NCBI RefSeq assembly: GCF_964340395.1
Contig: NC_135569.1
Coordinates: 15,579,519 to 15,643,518 of the forward strand
Origin: Glandiceps talaboti
Taxonomy: Eukaryota > Hemichordata > Enteropneusta > Spengelidae
Direction of reading: 5' to 3'
DNA: 64,000 nt
Shown here in pieces: positions 1 through 10,963 of the stretch (position 1 is its first letter; every line of letters starts with the position of its first letter). The position numbers were made by a program, and so were the translations under genes. The notes under the pieces were generated by a model, which was given only the letters and a program-made list of their open reading frames with translations, was not told the DNA's origin and searched no databases.

Positions 1-730
1 TTATTAAACAAAACATGTATGTACATAAAATGAACCATAAATAATAAATAGCTATACATGTAAATATACATTAAAATATAACATAAATTCTTTGTCTCTT
101 GATACATCCCATGCATATGACATGGAGTCACAAAACTGCACTATGGCTACATTTAAGCAACAGTTATTTGTTAGAAATGACTTCTTGCTATTGCACGCCA
201 TCAGTTGCGTTATGTCATCTTGTGGTATTAAAGCTTGCATGTGTAGCTGTACACATAACACATAAGAAATGAAATACCTTAAGATTTACTGGCTCTAAAA
301 TCTGTTCCTCCATTGACCTGAACATGATAACTTGCACACAAACATGACCAGTTTAGGACACTTGGAAATAATATATGGCAAATACTGTGACTGAAAGTGC
401 CAGACCTAGATATTGGATATTCAATGTGCATAGTTACTATAGTTCCTAATACCAATTTGTACATATAAGGTACAATGCTACAATCATCTCTGTTAGAAGT
501 CCCAAATTGGTTTAGGGTTGAGATCAGTAATTCAATGTAGGATAAAAACTAAATTATGGGATGGGGTGAGGGAGGAGGTCATCGTCTCATTCTACATGTA
601 TGAAGAAGATTTTGCTTTTATTATGAAATCTTTTTTGTACCCCAATAAAAACATTTTTAACTAGATTAAAACTAAACGTCTTTTGTAAGGGTAATCTTGA
701 GTTTTTTTTGTTCCTACACATAATAATTGC
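1..730. other. Single-copy AT-rich flank, no gene recognised
   Basis: This stretch shows no similarity to the 122-bp monomer and no internal tandem structure. The only open frames are two of 60-70 codons on the minus strand (about 52-261 and 279-464). Their products match no family I recognise, they are Cys/His/Met-rich in an unstructured way, and neither shows convincing splice-site flanks, so I do not call them genes. A lone AATAAA lies at 644-649 on the plus strand without other signs of a transcript end. ACATGTA occurs three times (near 13, 56 and 594), more than expected by chance in 730 bp. The stretch could be intergenic DNA, intron or the outer part of an older repeat; the sequence alone does not decide. 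Confidence 0.6.
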
Positions 731-830
731 TAGAATGCAACAATCTTGAAACTACCTCTGTGAGAGTGGTTGATGAATAATTTATGCTTAATAAATGAAT
801 TAAGTTCATGGATCCTAGTCTCGTATCCCA
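731..830. other. Junction between flank and satellite array
   Basis: Recognisable monomer sequence starts abruptly at about 831 with AGTAACATTTGTAAAC. The preceding 100 bp are mostly unlike the monomer, but CTACCTCTGTGAG near 750 and GAATAATTTAT near 775 resemble the monomer segments CAACCTCTACTGAG and GAATAATTTGT. I infer a decayed terminal monomer fragment or a chance resemblance. No target-site duplication, transposon end or long poly-A marks the boundary. Confidence 0.45.
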
Positions 831-1074
831 AGTAACATTTGTAAACAAATGACTTTCTTCCATTGCAGTGTATAATGAAAATAGAATAGAATAATTTGTA
901 GGTAGAATGGAGATTGTCCAACCTCTACTGAAATGGAATAATCCTTCTCCTTAGTAATATTTCTAAACAAATGACTTTGTTCCATTGCAGTGTATGATGG
1001 AAATAGAATAGAATAATTAGTTTTTAGAATGGAGATTGTCCAACCTCTACTGAGATGGAATAATCCTTCTCCAA

Positions 1075-1186
1075 AGTAATATTTGTAAACAAATGACTTT
1101 GTTCAATTGCAGTATAGAAATGGAATAATTTGTAGGTACAATGGTGATGGTCCAACCTCTATTGAAATGGAATAATCCTTCTCCTT
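1075..1186 (+). repeat. Short edge monomer, 112 bp
   Basis: This unit is 10 bp shorter than consensus. The loss lies after TTGCAGTAT, where the usual segment between GCAGTGTA and AATAGAATAGAATAATTTG is shortened. It also carries TTCAATTG in place of TTCCATTG and GTACAATGG in place of GTAGAATGG. I saw no second copy of this deletion in the window. Confidence 0.75.
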
Positions 1187-1444
1187 AGTAATCCTTCTCC
1201 TTAGTAAACAAATGACTTTGTTCTATTGCAGTGTATGATGGGAATATAATAGAATAATTTGTAGGTAGAATGGAGATTGTCCAACCTCTATTGAAATGGA
1301 ATAATCCTTCTCCTTAGGAATCCTTCTCCTTAGTAAACAAATGACTTTGTTCTATTGCAGTGTATGATGGGAATATAATAGAATAATTTGTAGGTAGAAT
1401 GGTGATTGTTCAACCTCTACTGAGATGGAATAATCCTTCTCCTT
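1187..1444 (+). repeat. Two 129-bp edge monomers with duplicated CTTCTCCTTAG tract
   Basis: In both units (1187-1315 and 1316-1444) the usual AGTAACATTTGTAAAC is replaced by a second copy of the pyrimidine tract (ATCCTTCTCCTTAGTAAAC), adding 7 bp net and removing the left arm of the palindrome. The change looks like a local slippage duplication of TCCTTCTCCTTAGTAA. The same class recurs at 1931, 59764, 60257 and 63556. Confidence 0.85.
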
Positions 1445-1564
1445 AGTAACATTTGTAAACAAATGACTTTGTTCCATTGCAGTGTAGGATGGGAATTGAA
1501 TAGAATAATTTGTTTTTAGAATAGTGATAGTCCAACCTCTATTGAAATTGATAATCTTCTCCTC
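1445..1564 (+). repeat. 120-bp edge monomer type (ATTGATAATCTTCTCCTCAG)
   Basis: This unit is 2 bp short near its end, reading TTGATAATCTTCTCCTCAG instead of TGGAATAATCCTTCTCCTTAG. It carries GGGAATTGAATAG and CTCTATTGAAATTG. The following unit has TCCATAGCAG. The same pair of monomers occurs again at 59893-60134 and 63192-63433, so it is a marker for edge-type sequence. Confidence 0.85.
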
Positions 1565-1930
1565 AGTAACATTTGTAAACAAATGACTTTGTTCCATAGC
1601 AGTGTATGATGGGAATATAATAGAATAATTTGTAGGGAGAATGGAGATTGTCCAACCTCTATTGAAATGGAATAATCCTTCTCCTTAGTAACATTTGTAA
1701 ACAAATGACTTTGTTCCATTGCAGTGTAGGATGGGAATAGAATAGAATAATTTGTTTTTAGAATGGTGATAGTCCAACCTCTACTGAGATGGAATAATCC
1801 TTCTCCTTAGTAACATTTGTAAACAAATGACTTTGTTCCATTGCAGTGTAGGATGGGAATAGAATAGAATAATTTGTTTTTAGAATGGTGATAGTCCAAC
1901 CTCTACTGAGATGGAATAATCCTTCTCCTT

Positions 1931-2058
1931 AGTAATTCTACTCCTTAGTAAACAAATGACTTTGTGCTATTGCAGTGTATGATGGGAATATAATAGAATA
2001 ATTTTTAGGGAGAATGGAGATTATCCAACCTCTACTGAAATGGAATAATCATTGTCCA
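1931..2058 (+). repeat. 128-bp edge monomer with CATTGTCCAAG end
   Basis: The unit starts with the 7-bp-longer pyrimidine-tract form (AGTAATTCTACTCCTTAG), carries AATTTTTAGGGAGAATGG and TTATCCAAC, and ends with AATCATTGTCCAAGTAATAT. That end partly resembles the block-substituted variant of the core (AATCATTGGTAAAAATATTA) and may be related to its source. A close relative of the first part sits at 63556-63684. Confidence 0.75.
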
Positions 2059-2668
2059 AGTAATATTTGTAAACAAATGATTTTGTTCTATTGCAGTGTA
2101 TGATGGGAATATAATAGAATAATTTGTAGGGAATATGGAGATTGTCCAACCTCTACTGAAATGGAATAATCCTTCTCCTTAGTAACATTTGTTAAAAAAT
2201 GACTTTGTTCCATTGCAGTGTATAATGAAAATAGAATAGAATAATTTGTAGGTAGAATGGAGATTGTCCAACCTCTACGGAAATGGAATAATCCTTCTCC
2301 TTAGTAACATTTGTAAACAAATGACTTTGTTCTATTGCAGTGTATAATGAAAATAGAATAGAATAATTTGTAGGTAGAATGGAGATTGTCCAACCTCTAC
2401 TGAAATGGAATAATCCTTCTCCTTAGTAACATTTCTAAACAAATGACTTTGTTCTATTGCAGTGTATGATGGGAATATAATAGAATAATTTGTAGGTAGA
2501 ACGGAGATTGTCCAACCTCTACTGAAATGGAATAATCCTTCTCCTTAGTAACATTTGTAAACAAATGACTTTGTTCCATTGCAGTGTATAATGAAAATAA
2601 AATAGAATAATTTGTAGGTAGAATGGAGATTGTCCAACCTCTACTGAAATGGAATAATCCTTCTCCTT

Positions 2669-3888
2669 AGTAACATTTCTAAACAAATGACTTTGTTCCA
2701 TTGCAGTGTAGGATGGGAATATAATAGAATAATTTGTTTTTAGAATGGTGATTGTTCAACCTCTACTGTGATGGAATAATCCTTCTCCTTAGTAACATTT
2801 GTAAACAAATGACTTTGTTCCATTGCAGTGTATCATGAAAATAGAATATAATAATTTGTAGGTAGAACGGAGATTGACCAACCTCTACTGAAATGGAATA
2901 ATCATTGGTAAAAATATTATTTGTAAACAAATGACTTTGTTCCATTGCAGTGTATCATGAAAATAGAATATAATAATTTGTAGGTAGAATGGAGATTGTC
3001 CAACCTCTACTGAAATGGAATAATCCTTCTCCTTAGTAACATTTGTAAACAAATGACTTTGTTCCATTGCAGTGTAGGATGGGAATATAATATAATAATT
3101 TGTAGGTAGAATGGAGATTGTCCAACCTCTACTGAAATTGAATAATCCTTCTCCTTAGTAACATTTGTAAACAAATGACTTTGTTCCATTGCAGTGTATG
3201 ATGGGAATAATATAGAATAATTTGTAGGTAGAATGGTGATTGTTCAACCTCTACTGAGATGGAATAATCCTTCTCCTTAGTAACATTTGTAAGCAAATGA
3301 CTTTGTTCCATTGCAGTGTATAATGAAAATAGAATAGAATAATTTGTAGGTAGAATGGAGATTGTCCAACCTCTACTGAAATGAAATAATCCTTCTCCTT
3401 AGTAACATTTGTAAGCAAATGACTTTGTTCCATTGCAGTGTATAATGAAAAAAGACTAGAATAATTTGTAGGTTGAATTGAGATTGTCCAACCTCTACTG
3501 AAATGGAATAATCCTTCTCCTTAGTAACATTTGTAAACAAATGACTTTGTTCTATTGCAGTGTATAATGAAAATAGAATAGAATAATTTGTAGGTAGAAT
3601 GGAGATTGTCCAACCTCTACTGAAATGGAATAATCCTTCTCCTTAGTAACATTTGTAATCAAATGACTTTGTTCTATTGCAGTGTATGATGGGAATATAA
3701 TAGAATAATTTGTAGGTAGAATGGTGATTGTTCAACCTCTACTGAGATGGAACAATCCTTCTCCTTAGTAACATTTGTAAACAAATGACTTTGTTCCATT
3801 GCAGTGTATAATGAAAATAGAATAGAATAATTTGTAGGTAGAATGGAGATTGTCCAACCTCTACTGAAATGGAATAATCCTTCTCCTT
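2669..3888 (+). repeat. Transition block of mixed 122-bp monomers
   Basis: Ten monomers, all 122 bp, connect the left edge to the regular core. They contain the first block-substituted monomer (boundary near 2913), an AAAAAGACTAGAATAATTTG variant near 3450, the ATAATATAGAATAATTTG form near 3208 and the first GTAATCAAATG monomer (3655). No short-range higher-order period is clear here. The segment from about 3130 onward resembles 11.9-13.5 kb at a spacing of 72-73 monomers. Confidence 0.75.
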
Positions 3889-4010
3889 AGTAACGTTTGT
3901 AAACAAATGACTTTGTTCTATTGCAGTGTATAATGAAAATAGAATAGAATAATTTGTAGGTAGAATGGAGATTGTCCAACCTCTACCGAAATGGAATAAT
4001 CCTTCTCCTT

Positions 4011-4131
4011 AGTAACATTTGTAAACAAATGACTTTGTTCTATTGCAGTGTATGATGGGAATAGAATAGATTAATTTGTTTTTAGAATGGTGATGGTCCA
4101 ACCTCTACTGAAATGAATAATCCTTCTCCTT
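4011..4131 (+). repeat. 121-bp monomer, single-base deletion
   Basis: CTGAAATGAATAATCC replaces CTGAAATGGAATAATCC, shifting the register by one base. This is the last register change before the long uniform core; related monomers downstream (for example near 5560) keep the missing G, so the deletion happened after the 12-mer was duplicated, or is a sequencing or assembly error. Confidence 0.8.
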
Positions 4132-4731
4132 AGTAACATTTGTAAACAAATGACTTTGTTCCATTGCAGTGTAGGATGGGAATATAATAGAATAATTTGT
4201 TTTTAGAATGGTGATTGTTCAACCTCTACTGAGATGGAATAATCCTTCTCCTTAGTAACATTTGTAAACAAATGACTTTGTTCCATTGCAGTGTATAATG
4301 AAAATAAAATAGAATAATTTGTAGGTAGAATGGTGATTGTTCAACCTCTACTCAGATGGAATAATCCTTCTCCATAGCAACATTTGTAAACAAATGACTT
4401 TGTTCTATTGCAGTGTATGACGGGAATATAATAGAATAATTTGTAGGTAGAATGGTGATTGTTCAACCTCTACTGAGATGGAATAATCCTTCTCCTTAGT
4501 AACATTTGTAAACAAATGACTTTGTTCCATTGCAGTGTATGATGGGAATAGAATAGAATAATTTGTAGGTAGAATGGTGATTATTCAACCTCTACTGAGA
4601 TGGAATAATCCTTCTCCTTAGTAACATTTGTAAACAAATGACTTTGTTCCATTGCAGTGTATAATGAAAATAGAATAGAATAATTTGTAGGTAGAATGGA
4701 GATTGACCAACCTCTACTGAAATGAAATAAT

Positions 4732-4751
4732 CATTGGTAAAAATATTATTT
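4732..4751 (+). repeat. Block-substituted monomer boundary (one of 26 copies)
   Basis: Here CCTTCTCCTTAGTAACATTT is replaced by CATTGGTAAAAATATTATTT, with 11 differences packed into 15 bp and no length change. The following monomers start at 2913, 4742, 5230, 6206, 6694, 7670, 9256, 13648, 14502, 15112, 16088, 17918, 19382, 20114, 20724, 21700, 23286, 23896, 28776, 29264, 38658, 42562, 48784, 52810, 57324 and 59276. The preceding monomer almost always reads GATTGACCAAC and the following one TATCATGAAA with AGAATATAATAAT, so the patch travels as part of a fixed monomer pair. Confidence 0.9.
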
Positions 4752-7669
4752 GTAAACAAATGACTTTGTTCCATTGCAGTGTATCATGAAAATAGAATAT
4801 AATAATTTGTAGGTAGAACGGAGATTGTCCAACCTCTACTGAGATGGAATAATCCTTCTCCTTAGTAACATTTGTAAACAAATGACTTTGTTCCATTGCA
4901 GTGTAGGATGGGAATAGAATAGAATAATTTGTAGGTAGAATGGAGATTGTCCAACCTCTACTGAAATGGAATAATCCTTCTCCTTAGTAACGTTTGTAAA
5001 CAAATGACTTTGTTCTATTGCAGTGTATATTGAAAATAAAATAGAATAATTTGTAGGTAGAATGGTGATTGTTCAACCTCTACTGAGATGGAATAATCCT
5101 TCTCCTTAGTAACATTTGTAAACAAATGACTTTGTTCCATTGCAGTGTATCATGAAAATAGAATATAATAATTTGTAGGTAGAACGGAGATTGACCAACC
5201 TCTACTGAAATGGAATAATCATTGGTAAAAATATTATTTGTAAACAAATGACTTTGTTCCATTGCAGTGTATAATGAAAATAGAATAGAATAATTTGTAG
5301 GTAGAATGGAGATTGTCCAACCTCTACTGAAATGGAATAATCCTTCTCCTTAGTAACATTTGTAAACAAATGACTTTGTTCCATTGCAGTGTATAATGAA
5401 AATAGAATAGAATAATTTGTAGGTAGAATGGAGATTGTCCAACCTCTACCGAAATGGAATAATCCTTCTCCTTAGTAACATTTGTAAACAAATGACTTTG
5501 TTCTATTGCAGTGTATGATGGGAATAGAATAGATTAATTTGTTTTTAGAATGGTGATGGTCCAACCTCTACTGAAATGGAATAATCCTTCTCCTTAGTAA
5601 CATTTGTAAACAAATGACTTTGTTCCATTGCAGTGTAGGATGGGAATATAATAGAATAATTTGTTTTTAGAATGGTGATTGTTCAACCTCTACTGAGATG
5701 GAATAATCCTTCTCCTTAGTAACATTTGTAAACAAATGACTTTGTTCCATTGCAGTGTATAATGAAAATAAAATAGAATAATTTGTAGGTAGAATGGTGA
5801 TTGTTCAACCTCTACTGAGATGGAATAATCCTTCTCCATAGCAACATTTGTAAACAAATGACTTTGTTCTATTGCAGTGTATGACGGGAATATAATAGAA
5901 TAATTTGTAGGTAGAATGGTGATTGTTCAACCTCTACTGAGATGGAATAATCCTTCTCCTTAGTAACATTTGTAAACAAATGACTTTGTTCCATTGCAGT
6001 GTATGATGGGAATAGAATAGAATAATTTGTAGGTAGAATGGTGATTATTCAACCTCTACTGAGATGGAATAATCCTTCTCCTTAGTAACATTTGTAAACA
6101 AATGACTTTGTTCCATTGCAGTGTATAATGAAAATAGAATAGAATAATTTGTAGGTAGAATGGAGATTGACCAACCTCTACTGAAATGAAATAATCATTG
6201 GTAAAAATATTATTTGTAAACAAATGACTTTGTTCCATTGCAGTGTATCATGAAAATAGAATATAATAATTTGTAGGTAGAACGGAGATTGTCCAACCTC
6301 TACTGAGATGGAATAATCCTTCTCCTTAGTAACATTTGTAAACAAATGACTTTGTTCCATTGCAGTGTAGGATGGGAATAGAATAGAATAATTTGTAGGT
6401 AGAATGGAGATTGTCCAACCTCTACTGAAATGGAATAATCCTTCTCCTTAGTAACGTTTGTAAACAAATGACTTTGTTCTATTGCAGTGTATATTGAAAA
6501 TAAAATAGAATAATTTGTAGGTAGAATGGTGATTGTTCAACCTCTACTGAGATGGAATAATCCTTCTCCTTAGTAACATTTGTAAACAAATGACTTTGTT
6601 CCATTGCAGTGTATCATGAAAATAGAATATAATAATTTGTAGGTAGAACGGAGATTGACCAACCTCTACTGAAATGGAATAATCATTGGTAAAAATATTA
6701 TTTGTAAACAAATGACTTTGTTCCATTGCAGTGTATCATGAAAATAGAATATAATAATTTGTAGGTAGAATGGAGATTGTCCAACCTCTACTGAAATGGA
6801 ATAATCCTTCTCCTTAGTAACATTTGTAAACAAATGACTTTGTTCCATTGCAGTGTATGATGGGAATATAATAGAATATTTTGTAGGTAGAACGGAGATT
6901 GTCCAACCTCTACTGAGATGAAATAATCCTTCTCCTTAGTAACATTTGTAAACAAATGACTTTGTTCCATTGCAGTGTAGGATGGGAATAGAATAGATTA
7001 ATTTGTTTTTAGAATGGTGATGGTCCAACCTCTACTGAAATGGAATAATCCTTCTCCTTAGTAACATTTGTAAACAAATGACTTTGTTCCATTGCAGTGT
7101 AGGATGGGAATATAATAGAATAATTTGTTTTTAGAATGGTGATTGTTCAACCTCTACTGAGATGGAATAATCCTTCTCCTTAGTAACATTTGTAAACAAA
7201 TGACTTTGTTCCATTGCAGTGTATAATGAAAATAAAATAGAATAATTTGTAGGTAGAATGGTGATTGTTCAACCTCTACTGAGATGGAATAATCCTTCTC
7301 CATAGCAACATTTGTAAACAAATGACTTTGTTCTATTGCAGTGTATGACGGGAATATAATAGAATAATTTGTAGGTAGAATGGTGATTGTTCAACCTCTA
7401 CTGAGATGGAATAATCCTTCTCCTTAGTAACATTTGTAAACAAATGACTTTGTTCCATTGCAGTGTATGATGGGAATAGAATAGAATAATTTGTAGGTAG
7501 AATGGTGATTGTTCAACCTCTACTGAGATGGAATAATCCTTCTCCTTAGTAACATTTGTAAACAAATGACTTTGTTCCATTGCAGTGTATAATGAAAATA
7601 GAATAGAATAATTTGTAGGTAGAATGGAGATTGACCAACCTCTACTGAAATGAAATAATCATTGGTAAA

Positions 7670-10600
7670 AATATTATTTGTAAACAAATGACTTTGTTCC
7701 ATTGCAGTGTATCATGAAATTAGAATATAATAATTTGTAGGTAGAATGGAGATTGTCCAACCTCTACTGAGATGGAATAATCCTTCTCCTTAGTAACATT
7801 TGTAAACAAATGACTTTGTTCCATTGCAGTGTAGGATGGGAATAGAATAGAACAATTTGTTGGGAGAATGGAGATTGTCCAACCTCTACTGAGATGGAAT
7901 AATCCTTCTCCTTAGTAACATTTGTAAACAAATGACTTTGTTCTATTGCAGTGTATAATGAAAATAGACTAGAATAATTAGTAGGTTGAATTGAGATTGT
8001 CCAACCTCTACTGAAATGGAATAATCCTTCTCCTTAGTAACATTTGTAAACAAATGACTTTGTTCTATTGCAGTGTATAATGAAAATAGAATAGAATAAT
8101 TTGTAGGTAGAATGGAGATTGTCCAACCTCTACTGAAATGGAATAATCCTTCTCCTTAGTAACATTTGTAATCAAATGACTTTGTTCTATTGCAGTGTAT
8201 GATGGGAATATAATAGAATAATTTGTAGGTAGAATGGTGATTGTTCAACCTCTACTGAGATGGAACAATCCTTCTCCTTAGTAACATTTGTAAACAAATG
8301 ACTTTGTTCCATTGCAGTGTATAATGAAAATAGAATAGAATAATTTGTAGGTAGAATGGAGATTGTCCAACCTCTACTGAAATGGAATAATCCTTCTCCT
8401 TAGTAACGTTTGTAAACAAATGACTTTGTTCTATTGCAGTGTATAATGAAAATAGAATAGAATAATTTGTAGGTAGAATGGAGATTGTCCAACCTCTACT
8501 GAAATGGAATAATCCTTCTCCTTAGTAACATTTGTAAACAAATGACTTTGTTCTATTGCAGTGTATGATGGGAATAGAATAGATTAATTTGTTTTTAGAA
8601 TGGTGATGGTCCAACCTCTACTGAAATGGAATAATCCTTCTCCTTAGTAACATTTGTAAACAAATGACTTTGTTCTATTGCAGTGTATAATTAAAATAGA
8701 CTAGAATAATTAGTAGGTTGAATTGAGATTGTCCAACCTCTACTGAAATGGAATAATCCTTCTCCTTAGTAACATTTGTAAACAAATGACTTTGTTCTAT
8801 TGCAGTGTATAATGAAAATAGAATAGAATAATTTGTAGGTAGAATGGAGATTGTCCAACCTCTACTGAAATGGAATAATCCTTCTCCTTAGTAACATTTG
8901 TAATCAAATGACTTTGTTCTATTGCAGTGTATGATGGGAATATAATAGAATAATTTGTAGGTAGAATGGTGATTGTTCAACCTCTACTGAGATGGAACAA
9001 TCCTTCTCCTTAGTAACATTTGTAAACAAATGACTTTGTTCCATTGCAGTGTATAATGAAAATAGAATAGAATAATTTGTAGGTAGAATGGAGATTGTCC
9101 AACCTCTACTGAAATGGAATAATCCTTCTCCTTAGTAACGTTTGTAAACAAATGACTTTGTTCTATTGCAGTGTATAATGAAAATAGAATAGAATAATTT
9201 GTAGGTAGAATGGAGATTGACCAACCTCTACTGAAATGAAATAATCATTGGTAAAAATATTATTTGTAAACAAATGACTTTGTTCCATTGCAGTGTATCA
9301 TGAAATTAGAATATAATAATTTGTAGGTAGAATGGAGATTGTCCAACCTCTACTGAGATGGAATAATCCTTCTCCTTAGTAACATTTGTAAACAAATGAC
9401 TTTGTTCCATTGCAGTGTAGGATGGGAATAGAATAGAACAATTTGTTGGGAGAATGGAGATTGTCCAACCTCTACTGAGATGGAATAATCCTTCTCCTTA
9501 GTAACATTTGTAAACAAATGACTTTGTTCTATTGCAGTGTATAATGAAAATAGACTAGAATAATTAGTAGGTTGAATTGAGATTGTCCAACCTCTACTGA
9601 AATGGAATAATCCTTCTCCTTAGTAACATTTGTAAACAAATGACTTTGTTCTATTGCAGTGTATAATGAAAATAGAATAGAATAATTTGTAGGTAGAATG
9701 GAGATTGTCCAACCTCTACTGAAATGGAATAATCCTTCTCCTTAGTAACATTTGTAATCAAATGACTTTGTTCTATTGCAGTGTATGATGGGAATATAAT
9801 AGAATAATTTGTAGGTAGAATGGTGATTGTTCAACCTCTACTGAGATGGAACAATCCTTCTCCTTAGTAACATTTGTAAACAAATGACTTTGTTCCATTG
9901 CAGTGTATAATGAAAATAGAATAGAATAATTTGTAGGTAGAATGGAGATTGTCCAACCTCTACTGAAATGGAATAATCCTTCTCCTTAGTAACGTTTGTA
10001 AACAAATGACTTTGTTCTATTGCAGTGTATAATGAAAATAGAATAGAATAATTTGTAGGTAGAATGGAGATTGTCCAACCTCTACTGAAATGGAATAATC
10101 CTTCTCCTTAGTAACATTTGTAAACAAATGACTTTGTTCTATTGCAGTGTATGATGGGAATAGAATAGATTAATTTGTTTTTAGAATGGTGATGGTCCAA
10201 CCTCTACTGAAATGGAATAATCCTTCTCCTTAGTAACATTTGTAAACAAATGACTTTGTTCTATTGCAGTGTATAATTAAAATAGACTAGAATAATTAGT
10301 AGGTTGAATTGAGATTGTCCAACCTCTACTGAAATGGAATAATCCTTCTCCTTAGTAACATTTGTAAACAAATGACTTTGTTCTATTGCAGTGTATAATG
10401 AAAATAGAATAGAATAATTTGTAGGTAGAATGGAGATTGTCCAACCTCTACTGAAATGGAATAATCCTTCTCCTTAGTAACATTTGTAATCAAATGACTT
10501 TGTTCTATTGCAGTGTATGATGGGAATATAATAGAATAATTTGTAGGTAGAATGGTGATTGTTCAACCTCTACTGAGATGGAACAATCCTTCTCCTTAGT

Positions 10601-10963
10601 AACATTTGTAAACAAATGACTTTGTTCCATTGCAGTGTATAATGAAAATAGAATAGAATAATTTGTAGGTAGAATGGAGATTGTCCAACCTCTACTGAAA
10701 TGGAATAATCCTTCTCCTTAGTAACGTTTGTAAACAAATGACTTTGTTCTATTGCAGTGTATAATGAAAATAGAATAGAATAATTTGTAGGTAGAATGGA
10801 GATTGTCCAACCTCTACTGAAATGGAATAATCCTTCTCCTTAGTAACATTTGTAAACAAATGACTTTGTTCTATTGCAGTGTATGATGGGAATAGAATAG
10901 ATTAATTTGTTTTTAGAATGGTGATGGTCCAACCTCTACTGAAATGGAATAATCCTTCTCCTT
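7670..10963 (+). repeat. 13-mer duplication (1586 bp) built from 6-mer modules (732 bp)
   Basis: Copy 1 is 7670-9255 and copy 2 begins at 9256. Private markers repeat at exactly 1586 bp: TATCATGAAATTAG at about 7711 and 9297, and TATAATTAAAATAG at 8683 and 10269. Within each copy a 6-monomer module repeats at 732 bp, with GACTAGAATAATTAG at about 7967 and 8699, then 9553 and 10285. The last module runs to about 10963. The block is therefore organised as 13 = 6 + 6 + 1 monomers. Confidence 0.88.

Larger units (their letters stand above)
831..2668 (+). repeat. Left array edge: divergent, length-variable monomers
   Basis: Fifteen monomers start at 831, 953, 1075, 1187, 1316, 1445, 1565, 1687, 1809, 1931, 2059, 2181, 2303, 2425 and 2547. 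Their lengths include 112, 120, 128 and 129 bp, in contrast to the uniform core. Sequence is also more varied, with AGTAATATTTCTAAAC, CTATTGAAATGG, TCCATAGCAG and CAACCTCTACGG. Higher divergence at array edges is the expected result when exchange is less effective at the boundary. From about 2181 onward the monomers look like core monomers. Confidence 0.85.
3889..7669 (+). repeat. 12-mer higher-order repeat (1464 bp), about 2.5 copies
   Basis: Marker monomers repeat every 12 units. CTCTACCGAAATGG occurs at 3981 and 5444, block-substituted monomers at 4742/6206/7670 and 5230/6694, and TATGACGGGAAT monomers three times at the same interval. Copy 1 is about 3889-5351 (one base short), copy 2 about 5352-6815, and a partial third about 6938-7669. 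The monomer at about 6816, with AGAATATTTTG and AGAACGGAG, breaks the pattern and replaces the CTACCG monomer. Copies differ by few substitutions. Confidence 0.85.

Noticed and set aside
52-464. Two minus-strand open frames of 61-69 codons in the flank
   Set aside because: Short, without recognisable domains, splice signals or promoter; such frames are expected by chance.
505-520. Telomere-like TTTAGGGTT
   Set aside because: It occurs once only, with no tandem telomeric repeat on either strand.
644-649. AATAAA as a gene end
   Set aside because: A single hexamer in AT-rich DNA with no upstream coding sequence or supporting downstream element.
731-900. Helitron or other transposon with internal tandem repeats as the source
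   Set aside because: Such elements are known to carry satellites in some invertebrates, but no element end, hairpin terminator, inverted repeat or target duplication is visible at the left border, and the right border is outside the window.
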